From assembly GCA_025350305.1 (NCBI GenBank), contig JANXYC010000103.1, forward strand, positions 1 to 54,136: 54,136 nt of DNA. The letters are read 5' to 3'. Shown piece after piece: positions 1 through 8,434 of this stretch. The first letter of the stretch is position 1, and each line of letters begins with the position of its first letter. The stretch is from Cyclobacteriaceae bacterium (GTDB lineage: Bacteria > Bacteroidota > Bacteroidia > Cytophagales > Cyclobacteriaceae). A model generated the notes under the pieces. It was not told where the DNA came from, did not search any database, and saw nothing but the letters and a program-made list of their open reading frames with translations. A program made the translations under genes and the position numbers.

Positions 1-828
1 GGCACAGCAATTCTCAGGTTTTTCCGCATACACGGTTACACTGAAAATCCCTGACGTGCCGCTATGAAAATCCTTTATCTCATTAGTTGTCAAGTAATCT
101 CTTAGAATTTCATCAGGCAAGTTGATCCTTTTTTCTTTTTGAATAGTAACGTTTACAAAGCCTGCTTCTTTGATAATCGATAGATATTCTTCCCTTTGAA
201 TTGCGCCGGCAACACACCCTGCATACATCTCCGCACTTTTCTTCAGGCCTTCCGGAAGTTCACCTACGAGTACGATATCCGAAACGCTGAAATGTCCACT
301 CTTTTTAAGTACCCTAAAAGTTTCAAGAAAGGCCTGCTTTTTGTTGGGCACCAAATTCAAAACACAATTGCTGACTACCACGTCGGCCACATTTGCTCCC
401 ACCGGCATGTTCTCAATATCACCCTGGCGAAACTCAACATTTTTGTAGTTAAGTTTATTAGTGTTTTCCCGGGCCTTTTGAATCATCTTTTCTGTAAAGT
501 CGACACCTATGACTTTTCCTGTCTCTCCGGTTATTGATCGTGCTATAAAGCAATCATTGCCTGCGCCAGAACCAAGATCAATGACAGTATCGCCTTCTTT
601 GATCAACGCGAACTCGGTGGGTAATCCGCAGCCCAGTCCAAGATCAGCCTCCGCCACGTAGCCTTTCAGATTTGAATAGTCATCGGACATAACTGTATAA
701 TCAACTGTTGAACATCCGGTTGCTCCGCAACAACTGGTTTCGTTCATATTTTTACTCTGCTCGGCGATCTGGCCGTATTTTTCTTTTACAATCTCCTTTA
801 GCTGTTCTGAAGTTGACGGGGTGTTCAT
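1..828 (-). CDS. arsM: Arsenite S-adenosylmethionine methyltransferase, 3' end cut by window edge
   Basis: Read on the minus strand from ATG at 828, the frame stays open for 276 codons to the window edge, so the C-terminus is missing. The product methylates arsenite using S-adenosylmethionine in the cytoplasm. An early Cys-rich stretch (SCCGATGCS, about residues 32-40) is followed by the Rossmann SAM-binding motif (VIDLGSGAGND) and the acidic end of strand 2 (VIGVDF). Further cysteines lie at SNCVLNLVP and in MYAGCVAGA, which are the usual As(III)-binding positions of ArsM. The visible end (ENCC) is typical of the Cys-rich ArsM tail, so only a few residues are probably lost. It lies 53 bp downstream of arsR on the same strand. 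A copy of the putative ArsR operator sits between them, suggesting its own arsenite-controlled promoter. Family assignment is firm; substrate follows from family and context. Confidence 0.93.
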   Translation of the reverse strand, partial: MNTPSTSEQLKEIVKEKYGQIAEQSKNMNETSCCGATGCSTVDYTVMSDDYSNLKGYVAEADLGLGCGLPTEFALIKEGDTVIDLGSGAGNDCFIARSITGETGKVIGVDFTEKMIQKARENTNKLNYKNVEFRQGDIENMPVGANVADVVVSNCVLNLVPNKKQAFLETFRVLKKSGHFSVSDIVLVGELPEGLKKSAEMYAGCVAGAIQREEYLSIIKEAGFVNVTIQKEKRINLPDEILRDYLTTNEIKDFHSGTSGIFSVTVYAEKPENCCA

Positions 829-846
829 ATTTTAGGTGTTTAAGTT

Positions 847-862
847 ATCGTAATATTGCGAT
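847..862. promoter_or_regulatory. Putative ArsR operator, copy 1
   Basis: The 16-bp sequence ATCGTAATATTGCGAT is an imperfect palindrome (one mismatched pair) in the 53-bp spacer between the arsR stop and the arsM start. Its exact reverse complement occurs at 1218-1233 upstream of arsR. AT-rich dyads of this size are the usual DNA targets of ArsR/SmtB repressors. Its place just upstream of arsM suggests arsM is controlled separately. Confidence 0.7.
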
Positions 863-881
863 ATGTTTTAACAAAAAAAGT

Positions 882-1208
882 TTAACAACAAGTAGGGTCC
901 TTACGACTTTCAAACAGGTCACCGATCACTTTCTTCATCTTGTTCCAGGCTTTTTCGTCGATACAGTAGCAGACTGTTGGCCCTTCAATGTCTCCTTTGA
1001 TCAATCCTGCTTTCTTCAATTCGCTCAGATGTTGCGATACGGTGGATTGCGATAGCGGGAGTTCATCCACAATATCCCCGCAAACGCAGGACTTGGTTTT
1101 AATTAAGAACTGAAGAATAGCAATCCGGGCAGGATGTCCCAATGCTTTTGCCAGCGAAGCAAGGTCATTTTGGGCTTTCGTGAATTCTTCTGTTTTGGTA
1201 AGTCCCAT
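882..1208 (-). CDS. arsR: ArsR/SmtB-family arsenic-responsive repressor
   Basis: A 108-residue winged-helix repressor. Residues 14-70 form the HTH region: ALGHPARIAILQFL, then the recognition helix LSQSTVSQHLSELKKAGLI. A CVC metalloid site (Cys41, Cys43) precedes that helix and matches the Cys-Val-Cys inducer site of ArsR proteins. Cys80, Cys82 and a terminal Cys-Cys (107-108) may add ligands. It is divergent from the arsC-like gene and upstream of arsM, with operator-like dyads on both flanks, so it probably represses itself, arsM and the reductase until As(III) binds. ATG at 1208 is the only reasonable start. Confidence 0.95.
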   Translation of the reverse strand: MGLTKTEEFTKAQNDLASLAKALGHPARIAILQFLIKTKSCVCGDIVDELPLSQSTVSQHLSELKKAGLIKGDIEGPTVCYCIDEKAWNKMKKVIGDLFESRKDPTCC

Positions 1209-1217
1209 GATGTATTA

Positions 1218-1233
1218 ATCGCAATATTACGAT
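1218..1233. promoter_or_regulatory. Putative ArsR operator, copy 2
   Basis: ATCGCAATATTACGAT is the exact reverse complement of the copy at 847-862. The palindrome extends outward to 18 bp as AATCG-n8-CGATT. It lies in the 63-bp divergent spacer between arsR and the arsC-like gene. It overlaps a TAATATTG box on the minus strand, a possible -7 element for arsR, and falls near the -33 region expected for the arsC-like gene. Binding here could silence both directions. Confidence 0.75.
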
Positions 1234-1251
1234 TAATGTTTCATATTTTCT

Positions 1252-1259
1252 TAACTTTG
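1252..1259 (+). promoter_or_regulatory. Candidate Bacteroidota -7 box for the arsC-like gene
   Basis: TAACTTTG fits the Bacteroidota primary-sigma consensus TAnnTTTG exactly. It is 12 bp before the ATG at 1272, so the leader would be very short. No clear TTG -33 box is seen; that position overlaps the ArsR dyad. Predicted by pattern only. Confidence 0.45.
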
Positions 1260-1271
1260 TTTTTTGAATGT

Positions 1272-1676
1272 ATGAACAAAAAAAATATCCTTTTCGTGTG
1301 TGTTGAGAATTCTAACCGCAGCCAGATGGCGCAGGCGTTTGCAGAAATCCACGGTGGTGATAAAGTACGGGCTTATAGTGCGGGGTCCAGGCCGTCTGGA
1401 AAAATCAATCCCAAAGCCATTGCGGCGATGAAAGAATTAGGCTATGACCTCTCCACTCATCAGTCGAAATCATTGGACGAAATTCCAAAATCAGAATATG
1501 AATATGCCGTCACGATGGGCTGTGGGGATGAATGCCCGTTTGTAGTCGCTGCTCACCGTGAGGATTGGAACATCCCAGATCCAAGGGAGATGAATGACGT
1601 CGAGTTCCGGAAGGTGAGGGACATGATTGAAGAAAGAGTCGTTGGGCTATTGAGGCAAATGCAGAATAAAGAATGA
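1272..1676 (+). CDS. Arsenate reductase-like low-molecular-weight phosphatase
   Basis: A 134-residue protein of the LMW tyrosine-phosphatase/ArsC fold, expected to reduce arsenate to arsenite with a thiol partner. The P-loop is Cys10-VENSN-Arg16 (CX5R). The general-acid Asp is in the DP pair at about 103-104 (DWNIPDP). Cys84 and Cys88 in MGCGDECP could complete a thiol relay like Cys82/Cys89 of pI258-type ArsC, but are only four apart. The frame is open upstream to 1134; I chose ATG 1272 because MNKKNILFVC is the normal family N-terminus and the upstream part overlaps arsR. Divergent from arsR, it would feed As(III) to ArsM. It might act as a general LMW phosphatase, but the ars context argues for arsenate. 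Confidence 0.88.
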   Translation: MNKKNILFVCVENSNRSQMAQAFAEIHGGDKVRAYSAGSRPSGKINPKAIAAMKELGYDLSTHQSKSLDEIPKSEYEYAVTMGCGDECPFVVAAHREDWNIPDPREMNDVEFRKVRDMIEERVVGLLRQMQNKE

Positions 1677-1753
1677 AGAATGATGAATATTGAATGTTGA
1701 AGTGGATTCAGCTACTTCACTATTCGGCATTCAACATTCAAAATTCTTCATCC
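1671..1753. terminator. Long imperfect inverted repeat between convergent genes
   Basis: The arm around 1690-1701 (TTGAATGTTGAA) pairs perfectly with 1730-1741 (TTCAACATTCAA). A second block, GAAGAAT near 1674, pairs with ATTCTTC near 1743, so the stem is nearly continuous with bulges and a 28-nt loop. It fills the spacer between the convergent arsC-like and transglycosylase genes and overlaps the 3' end of the former. It could serve as a bidirectional terminator or be a dispersed palindromic repeat. There is no strong U-tract. Confidence 0.5.
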
Positions 1754-1759
1754 TTTGTC

Positions 1760-2695
1760 TCATTCAGAGACCGGGATCGCGATCAAGTAACTCCTTCCCC
1801 TCTTCACTGTAAGGCTTTCTCCCCGCAACCAGGGATTGTGACGCTTCAGAAGTTTGTAATTGATTCCTTGCTGCTGGGCGAACGCAATGAGGTCCTTGAT
1901 GGACTCCGTTACCTGAACGTGATGAAGTTTCTCTCGCTGATAGAGGTGCGCCTGCTTTAACGTAAAGCCATACTTCTGCGGGTTCTCCACGATTTCTTTG
2001 ATGGCAATAATTCTGAATACGTACCGCGAAGTTTCATCATTCAGGTGCAGATCATAATATGATTTTACATTTTGATTTTCGAGCGACCTGTTCACTCCGC
2101 TCATGCCACGATTGTACGATGCAGCCGTGAGCGTCCAGCTTCCAAATTTTCCGTACGCTTGCTTTAAATATTTACATGCTGCGACTGTTGCCTTTACCGG
2201 GTCATATCGCTCATCTACTTCATTGGTGATCTCCAGCCCAAATTCTCTCCCGGATGTTTTCAGGATTTGCCAGAATCCCACTGCTTCCTTTGGCGAAACA
2301 TCGTTCAGCAACGCTGATTCGATCAGGGGCAGGTATTTGAAATCAGGAGGAATTCCATTTTTTGCCAGCACGGAATCAATTTGTGGCAACCAACGATTGG
2401 CACGTTTGATGAGAAACAACGTGTTGCTGTGCCAATATGTATTGATCTGCAATTCCTTGTCAAAGCTCTCGCGAACATCCGGCATGGTCAATGGAACTGG
2501 TTCGCCTGCAAAGGAAATCGCTTCGGGGATGTCAATGGATACCGCCGGTGATAATTGCGGGCCCTCTTTCATTTCTGCAAGGGCTTCATCTGAATTTGAA
2601 TTCTTGTCGTTGGTGTTAACCGCTCCCTTGTAGGTGATGTAACCAAACAAAATGACGAGCGCAGCGATTGAAATAAATAATGATAAATCTTTCAT
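1760..2695 (-). CDS. Membrane-anchored lytic transglycosylase with LysM-like tail
   Basis: A 311-residue envelope enzyme predicted to cut glycan strands of peptidoglycan with formation of 1,6-anhydroMurNAc. Residues 5-22 form one hydrophobic N-terminal segment. A linker of about 60 residues leads to an SLT domain (about 95-235): catalytic Glu126 in PLIESALL, then AVGFWQILKTSG and AASYNRGMSGV, as in MltD/Slt enzymes. The last 45 residues (LLKRHNPWLRGESL, ending SYLIAIPV) resemble a LysM or degenerate LysM module. The start overlaps the stop of the upstream LOG gene in a TGATG junction, which implies translational coupling. The MltD-like label is by architecture. Confidence 0.9.
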   Translation of the reverse strand: MKDLSLFISIAALVILFGYITYKGAVNTNDKNSNSDEALAEMKEGPQLSPAVSIDIPEAISFAGEPVPLTMPDVRESFDKELQINTYWHSNTLFLIKRANRWLPQIDSVLAKNGIPPDFKYLPLIESALLNDVSPKEAVGFWQILKTSGREFGLEITNEVDERYDPVKATVAACKYLKQAYGKFGSWTLTAASYNRGMSGVNRSLENQNVKSYYDLHLNDETSRYVFRIIAIKEIVENPQKYGFTLKQAHLYQREKLHHVQVTESIKDLIAFAQQQGINYKLLKRHNPWLRGESLTVKRGRSYLIAIPVSE

Positions 2696-3447
2696 CAGAA
2701 GTTAGGTGACAACAAATACTTCGCGTAGAAGTCATCAATTACTTTCACTGCATCTTCGGGGGTATCGACCAAATTGAATAAATCCAGGTCCTGCTTGTTG
2801 ATCATCCCTTCCGTTACCAATACTTTTTTGATCCAGCCGATCATACCGCCCCAGAATTTTTTATCGACCAATACAATCGGAAAGCGACCAATCTTCTTGG
2901 TTTGAATCAACGTCAAAGCCTCGGTCAATTCATCCATGGTGCCAAATCCTCCGGGCATCACAATAAACCCTTGTGAATATTTTACAAACATGACTTTTCG
3001 CACGAAGAAATAATCAAACGTAATCAGCTTATCCGGGTCAATGAACGGGTTGCCTTTTTGTTCATGCGGCAAATAAATATTCAGTCCGACCGATTTTCCT
3101 CCTGCCCGCATGGCTCCTTTGTTACCGGCCTCCATAATACCAGGTCCTCCACCGGTTACCACGCCATAGCCATGTTGCACCAATTTATAGGCAATGTCTT
3201 CCGCCGTTTTATAATATGGATGCCCGGCCTTCACACGGGCCGATCCGAAGATGGTAACACACGGGCCGATCTTGGCAAGCTTCTCAAAGCCTTCCACGAA
3301 CTCACTCATTACCTTGAAGATCACCCACGAGTCCGAGCTTTTTATCTCTGCCCAATCCTTGTCTTTAAATGCTTTGCGAATACGATGCTCTTCTTCCAGA
3401 GCCTGCTTGATCAGGTCTTCTCCATTTTTCCTTTTCTTCGTTGCCAT
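2695..3447 (-). CDS. LOG-family protein (TIGR00730; cytokinin riboside 5'-monophosphate phosphoribohydrolase-like)
   Basis: A 250-residue cytoplasmic Rossmann-type protein. The family signature PGGFGTMDE is at 165-173, with GGGPGIMEAGNKGA at about 99-112 and FGSAR at 67-71. Members hydrolyse nucleoside 5'-monophosphates to base and ribose 5-phosphate; the plant and some bacterial enzymes act on cytokinin nucleotides. In most bacteria the true substrate is unknown. A charged helical N-terminus of about 45 residues precedes the core, as in the longer LOG type. It is first in a two-gene unit with the transglycosylase, joined by a one-base stop/start overlap. No functional link between the two is obvious. 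Confidence 0.9.
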   Translation of the reverse strand: MATKKRKNGEDLIKQALEEEHRIRKAFKDKDWAEIKSSDSWVIFKVMSEFVEGFEKLAKIGPCVTIFGSARVKAGHPYYKTAEDIAYKLVQHGYGVVTGGGPGIMEAGNKGAMRAGGKSVGLNIYLPHEQKGNPFIDPDKLITFDYFFVRKVMFVKYSQGFIVMPGGFGTMDELTEALTLIQTKKIGRFPIVLVDKKFWGGMIGWIKKVLVTEGMINKQDLDLFNLVDTPEDAVKVIDDFYAKYLLSPNF

Positions 3448-3754
3448 AGTTTTTATCTTTCCAATACAAAGTCGAAGATAAAGAAATGATCGTAACTAAT
3501 TGTTTCATAGTACAGGTTCACGCAAAAACGCAAACCTACCTGCGCGAGACGCTTCGGCAGACAGGGGGAAGCGCAAAGGGCGATCGTACACCCACGATAT
3601 GATGCCGTACCAGGAGAAAGGGTTTTTGTATTACTGAGTACTACGTAGCTTGCGCTACACTATGACGATGTTAGTTCTTGATTAACAATCGAGAGTTATG
3701 TCGCCTAAATAATGAGCGTAGTGGTATCGCTGATTCGATGATTGCCGTGGCTAC
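3448..3754. other. Gene-free spacer with one degenerate palindrome
   Basis: No ORF with family features was seen on either strand in these 307 bases. Near 3535-3565 there is a GC-rich imperfect dyad (CCTACCTGC with GCAGACAGG, 7 of 9 pairs, around GCGAGACGCTTCG). This style resembles short palindromic repeats scattered through Bacteroidota spacers. The rest shows nothing I can name. It separates two minus-strand genes and should contain the promoter of the LOG gene. Confidence 0.5.
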
Positions 3755-4669
3755 TCACACTCCCTTGAATAACGTTTTTAGTGCACTTTCCAACGATGTA
3801 TACTTAAACGTATAACCTGCTTTCTGAATTTTTTCCGAGGAAACATTGCTCCCATTCACTACAATATCTGTCATCTCACCAATCACGATGCGGAGAATAA
3901 ATGCCGGCACTGGAGGAAGCAACAGGGGTCGCTTCAGGATTTTCGCCAACGCGCTTGTCATTTCCCGGTTCGTCACCGGATAAGGACTCACAGCGTTATA
4001 AGCGCCTCTCATCGATTCCTCTTCCACCGCCTTGATAAATATGCCACACAGATCATCCAGGTGAATCCAGCTCAGGATTTGCTTTCCACTTCCCAGGGGT
4101 GATCCAATTCCCATTTTTATGGGACCGGCCATCTCCTTCAGCGCACCACCCTTATCGCTCAGCACAATACCAATCCGGATTTTTGCGATTCGAATTCCCA
4201 ATGAAGCGATAGCGTCCACTTCCCTTTCCCATGCTACTACGACGCCAGACAGGTAGTCGGTTCCCGGTTTACTTTCCTCCGTGAGAATAATTCTCTCATC
4301 AAGTCCAAATCCATAGTAACCAATCGCCGATGCGGAGACAACGGCCCGGACCTTGTTATCTGAACTCCTCAGCCTTTCATACAACAAAGCAGATGACTTT
4401 GTGCGACTCTCCAGTATTTCCTTCTTGCGTTGTGGCGTCCATCGCTTATCGGCCACTCCAGCTCCGGCCAAATGAATGATGACATCCACTCCATGCAGTG
4501 CCTCCTGGTCGAATTCTCCTTTTGCTACATCCCACACATACGATGGAACTTTGCCTGGCCTTTTAGACCGGCCCAGGTGTGTAACCCGGTATCCTTTTTG
4601 AATGAGCATCTCCGTTAATCGCGTGCCCACCAGGCCCGAGGCGCCGGTTAGTAGAATGGAAGTTGCCAA
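3755..4669 (-). CDS. TIGR01777-type NAD(P)-dependent epimerase/SDR protein
   Basis: A 304-residue extended SDR protein. The dinucleotide-binding motif GASGLVG is at residues 9-15. DVIIHLAGAGVADKRW at about 63-80 is typical of the YfcH/TIGR01777 family, and a family-specific C-terminal DUF1731-like region (near PVPAFILRIVIGEM) closes the protein. The substrate is unknown for the family. The start is TTG at 4669: no in-frame ATG exists near it, and starting further inside would remove the nucleotide-binding strand. It is divergent from the gene at 4717, with a 47-bp shared promoter region. Confidence 0.88.
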   Translation of the reverse strand: MATSILLTGASGLVGTRLTEMLIQKGYRVTHLGRSKRPGKVPSYVWDVAKGEFDQEALHGVDVIIHLAGAGVADKRWTPQRKKEILESRTKSSALLYERLRSSDNKVRAVVSASAIGYYGFGLDERIILTEESKPGTDYLSGVVVAWEREVDAIASLGIRIAKIRIGIVLSDKGGALKEMAGPIKMGIGSPLGSGKQILSWIHLDDLCGIFIKAVEEESMRGAYNAVSPYPVTNREMTSALAKILKRPLLLPPVPAFILRIVIGEMTDIVVNGSNVSSEKIQKAGYTFKYTSLESALKTLFKGV

Positions 4670-4686
4670 AACAGTAATTTTTAAAT

Positions 4687-4694
4687 GATCTTTG
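4687..4694 (+). promoter_or_regulatory. Candidate -7 box for the gene at 4717
   Basis: GATCTTTG matches 7 of the 8 positions of TAnnTTTG. A TTG at 4663-4665 lies 21 bp upstream, within the usual -33/-7 spacing range. The predicted transcript would have a leader of about 15 nt. Pattern-based only. Confidence 0.35.
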
Positions 4695-4716
4695 CATCCA
4701 ATATAACCACTGATTG

Positions 4717-5406
4717 ATGAAAAAGTTGACGATTCTTTTAATTCTGTTCATAACGTGTCATGCATCTGCACAAAAGGTGACGGTCAATAAGAAGAGTGAA
4801 AAAATAAAGAGCGAATCGGCAGAAGGGTACAGCACAGCATTAGAAGGCAAGAAAGAAGAGGTGGCTTCTGCTTTCGGCCGTTTTTTGAAGAATCTGGGCA
4901 AAATCAAATCCGGCAGCGATTATCAGTTCGTTGAAGGCCCCGCGCTGGGTGGCACGGTCTATAGTACAGGTATCGTGTATGCGCAAACCGACGGTAACGA
5001 AGAAAAGACTTCCGTTTGGCTGGGCATTAAAGCGGTGGAGTGGACAGTCAACGACATCACGCTGGTGGAGAACCAGCTTGAAAAACTTGTCTACCAGTTT
5101 GGTGTAAAATTTTACCGTGATAAAATTCAAGCGCAGATTGATGAGGGTGTGCAGGCCGCCAATGCGGTAGTCCGGCAACAGCAGCGTCTCACCAATCAAA
5201 ACAAAGACCTTACTATTAAGTTAAGTAACAATGCCCTGGAAAAAATACGATTAGAAAAGTCACTGGAAGCTAACAAACTTGAAAACCTGGTCCTTCTCCA
5301 AAAACTAGAAAACAATAAGAAGTCACAGGACTCCGTACGCCAAGCAGGCGAGCAGATAAAAAAGGTGATTGAAATGCACAAGGAGCGGCAACGAAAAGTC
5401 AATTAA
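4717..5406 (+). CDS. Secreted coiled-coil protein of unknown function
   Basis: A 229-residue protein I do not recognise. It starts with a signal peptide (MKKLTILLILFITCHASAQ) with a probable cleavage after Ala-Gln or Ser-Ala. A compact middle region follows (about 30-145), then a long Lys/Glu/Gln/Asn-rich helical tail (about 150-229) with leucine spacing typical of a coiled coil. There are no transmembrane segments after the signal, so it is probably periplasmic. A TTG three bases upstream could also start it, but ATG 4717 gives a normal signal peptide. It is a single-gene unit flanked by a divergent epimerase and a convergent receptor. Confidence 0.8.
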   Translation: MKKLTILLILFITCHASAQKVTVNKKSEKIKSESAEGYSTALEGKKEEVASAFGRFLKNLGKIKSGSDYQFVEGPALGGTVYSTGIVYAQTDGNEEKTSVWLGIKAVEWTVNDITLVENQLEKLVYQFGVKFYRDKIQAQIDEGVQAANAVVRQQQRLTNQNKDLTIKLSNNALEKIRLEKSLEANKLENLVLLQKLENNKKSQDSVRQAGEQIKKVIEMHKERQRKVN

Positions 5407-5492
5407 TAGTGCCTTTGATAACTGATTCAAACGAGCAGCACGAACAATTCTATTTCATCAATTCATGCCAATTTCGAGGACATTCTAATTAA

Positions 5493-5523
5493 AAAGAGGT
5501 TGTCCTTTTGAGACAACCTCTTT
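5493..5523 (-). terminator. Rho-independent terminator of the TonB-dependent receptor
   Basis: A perfect 12-bp stem (AAAGAGGTTGTC with GACAACCTCTTT) encloses a 7-nt loop. On the minus strand it is followed by TTTTTAATT, which suits the receptor ending at 5544. It can also act weakly for the convergent gene ending at 5406. Confidence 0.8.
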
Positions 5524-5543
5524 CAAAATTCAGACAATTTTCT

Positions 5544-8325
5544 TTAGAATTTAAAAGTCAACTGACCATAGAAGGTAGTTCCCAATTGGCTAAACTGTGA
5601 ACCGTTGTACCCTAAAATGCGATACCTTCCGCTGAAGGTCAGGAAGCCTTCCAAAAGATTCTTTTTAGTTGGGTCATTTAGTACTGACTCACCGGCAGGA
5701 TTAAGCGCTTCCAATTTCCACGAGGGCAGTACGTTGAACAAATTGTTCACCGTAAAAGAAGCAGATAAATTTTTTGAAATGTTATACCCAACATTCAAAT
5801 CGGTTACCACAGCAGGAGAAAATACTTGTTTGATGTTTTCCATATCATCACCGCCGTTATCGAGGTCCTGGAATTTGGTCGGTCCGAATAATGTGTTATT
5901 AAGAACGACATTCCATTTGGCGACACTATAGTCCAAGCCTAAGATTGTCTTATACTTTGGGCGGCCTTCCGTCAATAGTGATTTAACCTGAGTATTCAAA
6001 ATTGTGGCCCCTGCCGAACTAATGGCGGCAGGATCATTCGGACTACCGATGATATCATTGGCAATATTGACGTTGCCAGCAAGGTTAAGTGCAAGTTTGC
6101 CGCGGCCCAGATCAATGTTTCTGTAGCTCGCTACATAATCCAAACCTTGGGTTTTAGTTTTTATTCCGTTAATAAAAAACTGAACACTCGTCAAATTTCC
6201 GGCCGCCAGGATTTTTCCCAGAGTACTGGCGGGATTGCTTGAAGAAATTGACGAGCTATAAACAATCCGGTCGCTGATAGTAATATCATAGTAATCGAAA
6301 GTGATACTCAGGTTATTGACAGGGTTCAAACCTATACCCACCGTGTAGTTAACAGAGTTTTCCGCCTTTAATTTTGGAATGCCCAATGCAAAGGCCTGTT
6401 TACTATTGTTATTAAACAAGCCTGAAAGCACAATGGTGCCCCCGGCAAAAGATGCTTGTGTAGATTGGGCATAGATCTGGTGCAAGGTTGGTGCCCGAAA
6501 GCCAGTGGAAGCAGAGCCTCTTAAAACGATTTTATCACCGGCAATTTTGTAGCGGGAGGATGCTTTCCAGACAAAGGCATTACCAAAATCGCTGTATTTT
6601 TCTCCCCGAATGGTACCTTCTATCAGAAATTTTTCTGTGATATCCCAACTTGCATTTAAGTATCCACCCAGATTGAAACGACTATTGGCCCTCGCATTTT
6701 CTGCCCGTATACCCGGGAATGAATTGGAACCCTCACCTGAATAAGAAGCTGTATCGCCGGCGATTATTTTATAGGTTTCTGATCTTGCCTCGGAACCAAA
6801 AGAAACAAAGAAATTATTGGTTACGGACTTGCTGATATCAATATTTCCAACGGCGTGATTGAAGCTATATCCGCCGGGTTTGAATGATGTAGGGCTCAAA
6901 CTGGGGCTTATATTCCCTAGTGTCCTGTTAACTGTATTATTTACAGTATACAATTGCTGGTTGCCTCCCACTGTAAAACTCACATCATGCTTCCATCCAT
7001 TGTTTTCATCTTTTACTCCAAGGGTAGCATTATAGTCTGTCAAATCGCCTTCAAAGGTGGGCATGTAACCCAGATAGCCCTTATAGAGTTGAACTCCATT
7101 CGCATCCAGGGTATTGTCGCCGGTGTAGTTTACCCCATTTGGATCGGTAACATGGAGCAATCCAAAGTCTTTTCTCCAATAGGGTGTTCGATAATTAGCA
7201 TTGCTAATAACTTTCTTCGAAACAAATGCTGCGTTGCTATAAAACTGGCCATTTTCGCCAATTGGTATTCCTAAATTATAAAGGAATTTTGCGGAAGAGG
7301 TCTCTCCCGTTCCATTGAGGTTACCTCCCGTAGGATTGATTTTGAGAAAATTTGTTATACCAATATTGGCGGGCGAAGTCGAGCTTTGACTTGGGTCGCC
7401 AAAGGTTGCAATTTCCGTTGGTAAGTCAATTATTCCAGATCGAATCGCATTGTTCTGCTGATTGAACCCAATCGTGTAATTAATAAAACCATTCCTGGCA
7501 AAGTTACTCCCGCTATTGAGCGACAACCCATAGGATCCTCCATCCCCTTTACTGGTAACACCTGAAGTGACGTGAAGCGAACTGTATTCAAATTTATCTT
7601 TGAGAATCACGTTCATAACGCCAGCAATGGCATCGGACCCATATTGTGCTGACGCACCATCTCTCAGTATCTCTACTCGCTTGATTGCATCTGTGGGAAT
7701 ACCCGACAGATCGGCTCCGGTTTCTCCTCTTCCGGGAGCAAATTGTACATATAGTAAAGAGCTAAGGTTCTTTCTTTTGCCATTTATCAAAACCAGCAGG
7801 CGGCTTGGGCCTAGATTTCTGATTTCGTATGGGTCCAACAGGGTGCTTGCATCGTTCACGGGTGTGTTTACTGTATTGAAAGATGGAACCCGGTATTGCA
7901 ATGCTTTGTCAAAAGTCAATTGGCCCGTGCTCGCCAGATCCTTCTGCGAAAAAATATCAATCGGTAGCGGTGTCTCCGTCAGGGTGCGCCTGGGAACCCC
8001 TTCCAACGGAAACGACAACTTCATTAAGTTGTTCGGCACTCGGCTCCAGGCTAATCTCCATATTGTCCGCGATGGCAAGTTCCTGTGTAGCGAAACCAAT
8101 ATAGGAAACAACCAATGTGGTTGCAGAAGTCGGCGCTTTTAATGCGAACTTACCGTTGGAGTCAGTGACGGTTCCAACAGAACTTCCCTTCACTGCAATA
8201 TTTACACCTGGGATCCCGGACGCATCGGACTTGTCAGTCACGGTGCCCGAAACGTCCCGGGTTTGGGCCATTAACTGGGCACTGCCAAGCAGTAGCATGG
8301 CTAGAATAGGTAAATGTCTTTTCAT
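5544..8325 (-). pseudogene. TonB-dependent outer-membrane receptor interrupted by a single frameshift
   Basis: Two overlapping frames together encode one receptor of about 926 residues. The first (8325 to about 8000) has a signal peptide (MKRHLPILAMLLLGSAQLMAQ), a carboxypeptidase-regulatory-like beta-sandwich (about 25-100) and the usual ELNEVVV-type lead into the plug (here QLNEVVVSVGRG). The second (to 5544) continues with RRTLTETPLPIDIF, the plug (IRNLGPSRLLVLINGKR, RVEILRDGASAQYGSDAIAGV) and a full 22-strand-type barrel ending in FYGQLTFKF. The shift equals one extra base and can be placed in the G4 run (minus strand) at 7997-8000. The whole barrel is free of further stops, so this is either a very recent mutation or a sequencing error. 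The substrate cannot be told from sequence. Confidence 0.85.
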
Positions 8326-8381
8326 TTTCTGGGTAGCGTTGTGAAAATCGAAGCAGGAGATTCAGTCACTCCAATAAAAAA

Positions 8382-8406
8382 AAGCCCTCATTATTGACGA
8401 GGGCTT
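8382..8406 (-). terminator. Rho-independent terminator of the Oar-like receptor
   Basis: An 8-bp perfect stem (AAGCCCTC with GAGGGCTT) around a 9-nt loop is followed on the minus strand by an uninterrupted run of T before ATTGG. It lies 29 bp past the stop at 8435 and upstream of nothing on the plus strand. Confidence 0.85.
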
Positions 8407-8434
8407 CTCTAATATGAGAATCATTATTGCTTCG

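Noticed and set aside
1134-1271. Longer start for the arsC-like gene
   Set aside because: The extra 46 codons overlap arsR on the other strand, cross the operator and do not resemble the family; ATG 1272 starts the normal N-terminus.
8013-8111. Start of an independent 855-residue receptor ORF
   Set aside because: The first 30 or so residues are an out-of-frame translation of the N-domain of the same receptor; the real frame is joined by a one-base shift.
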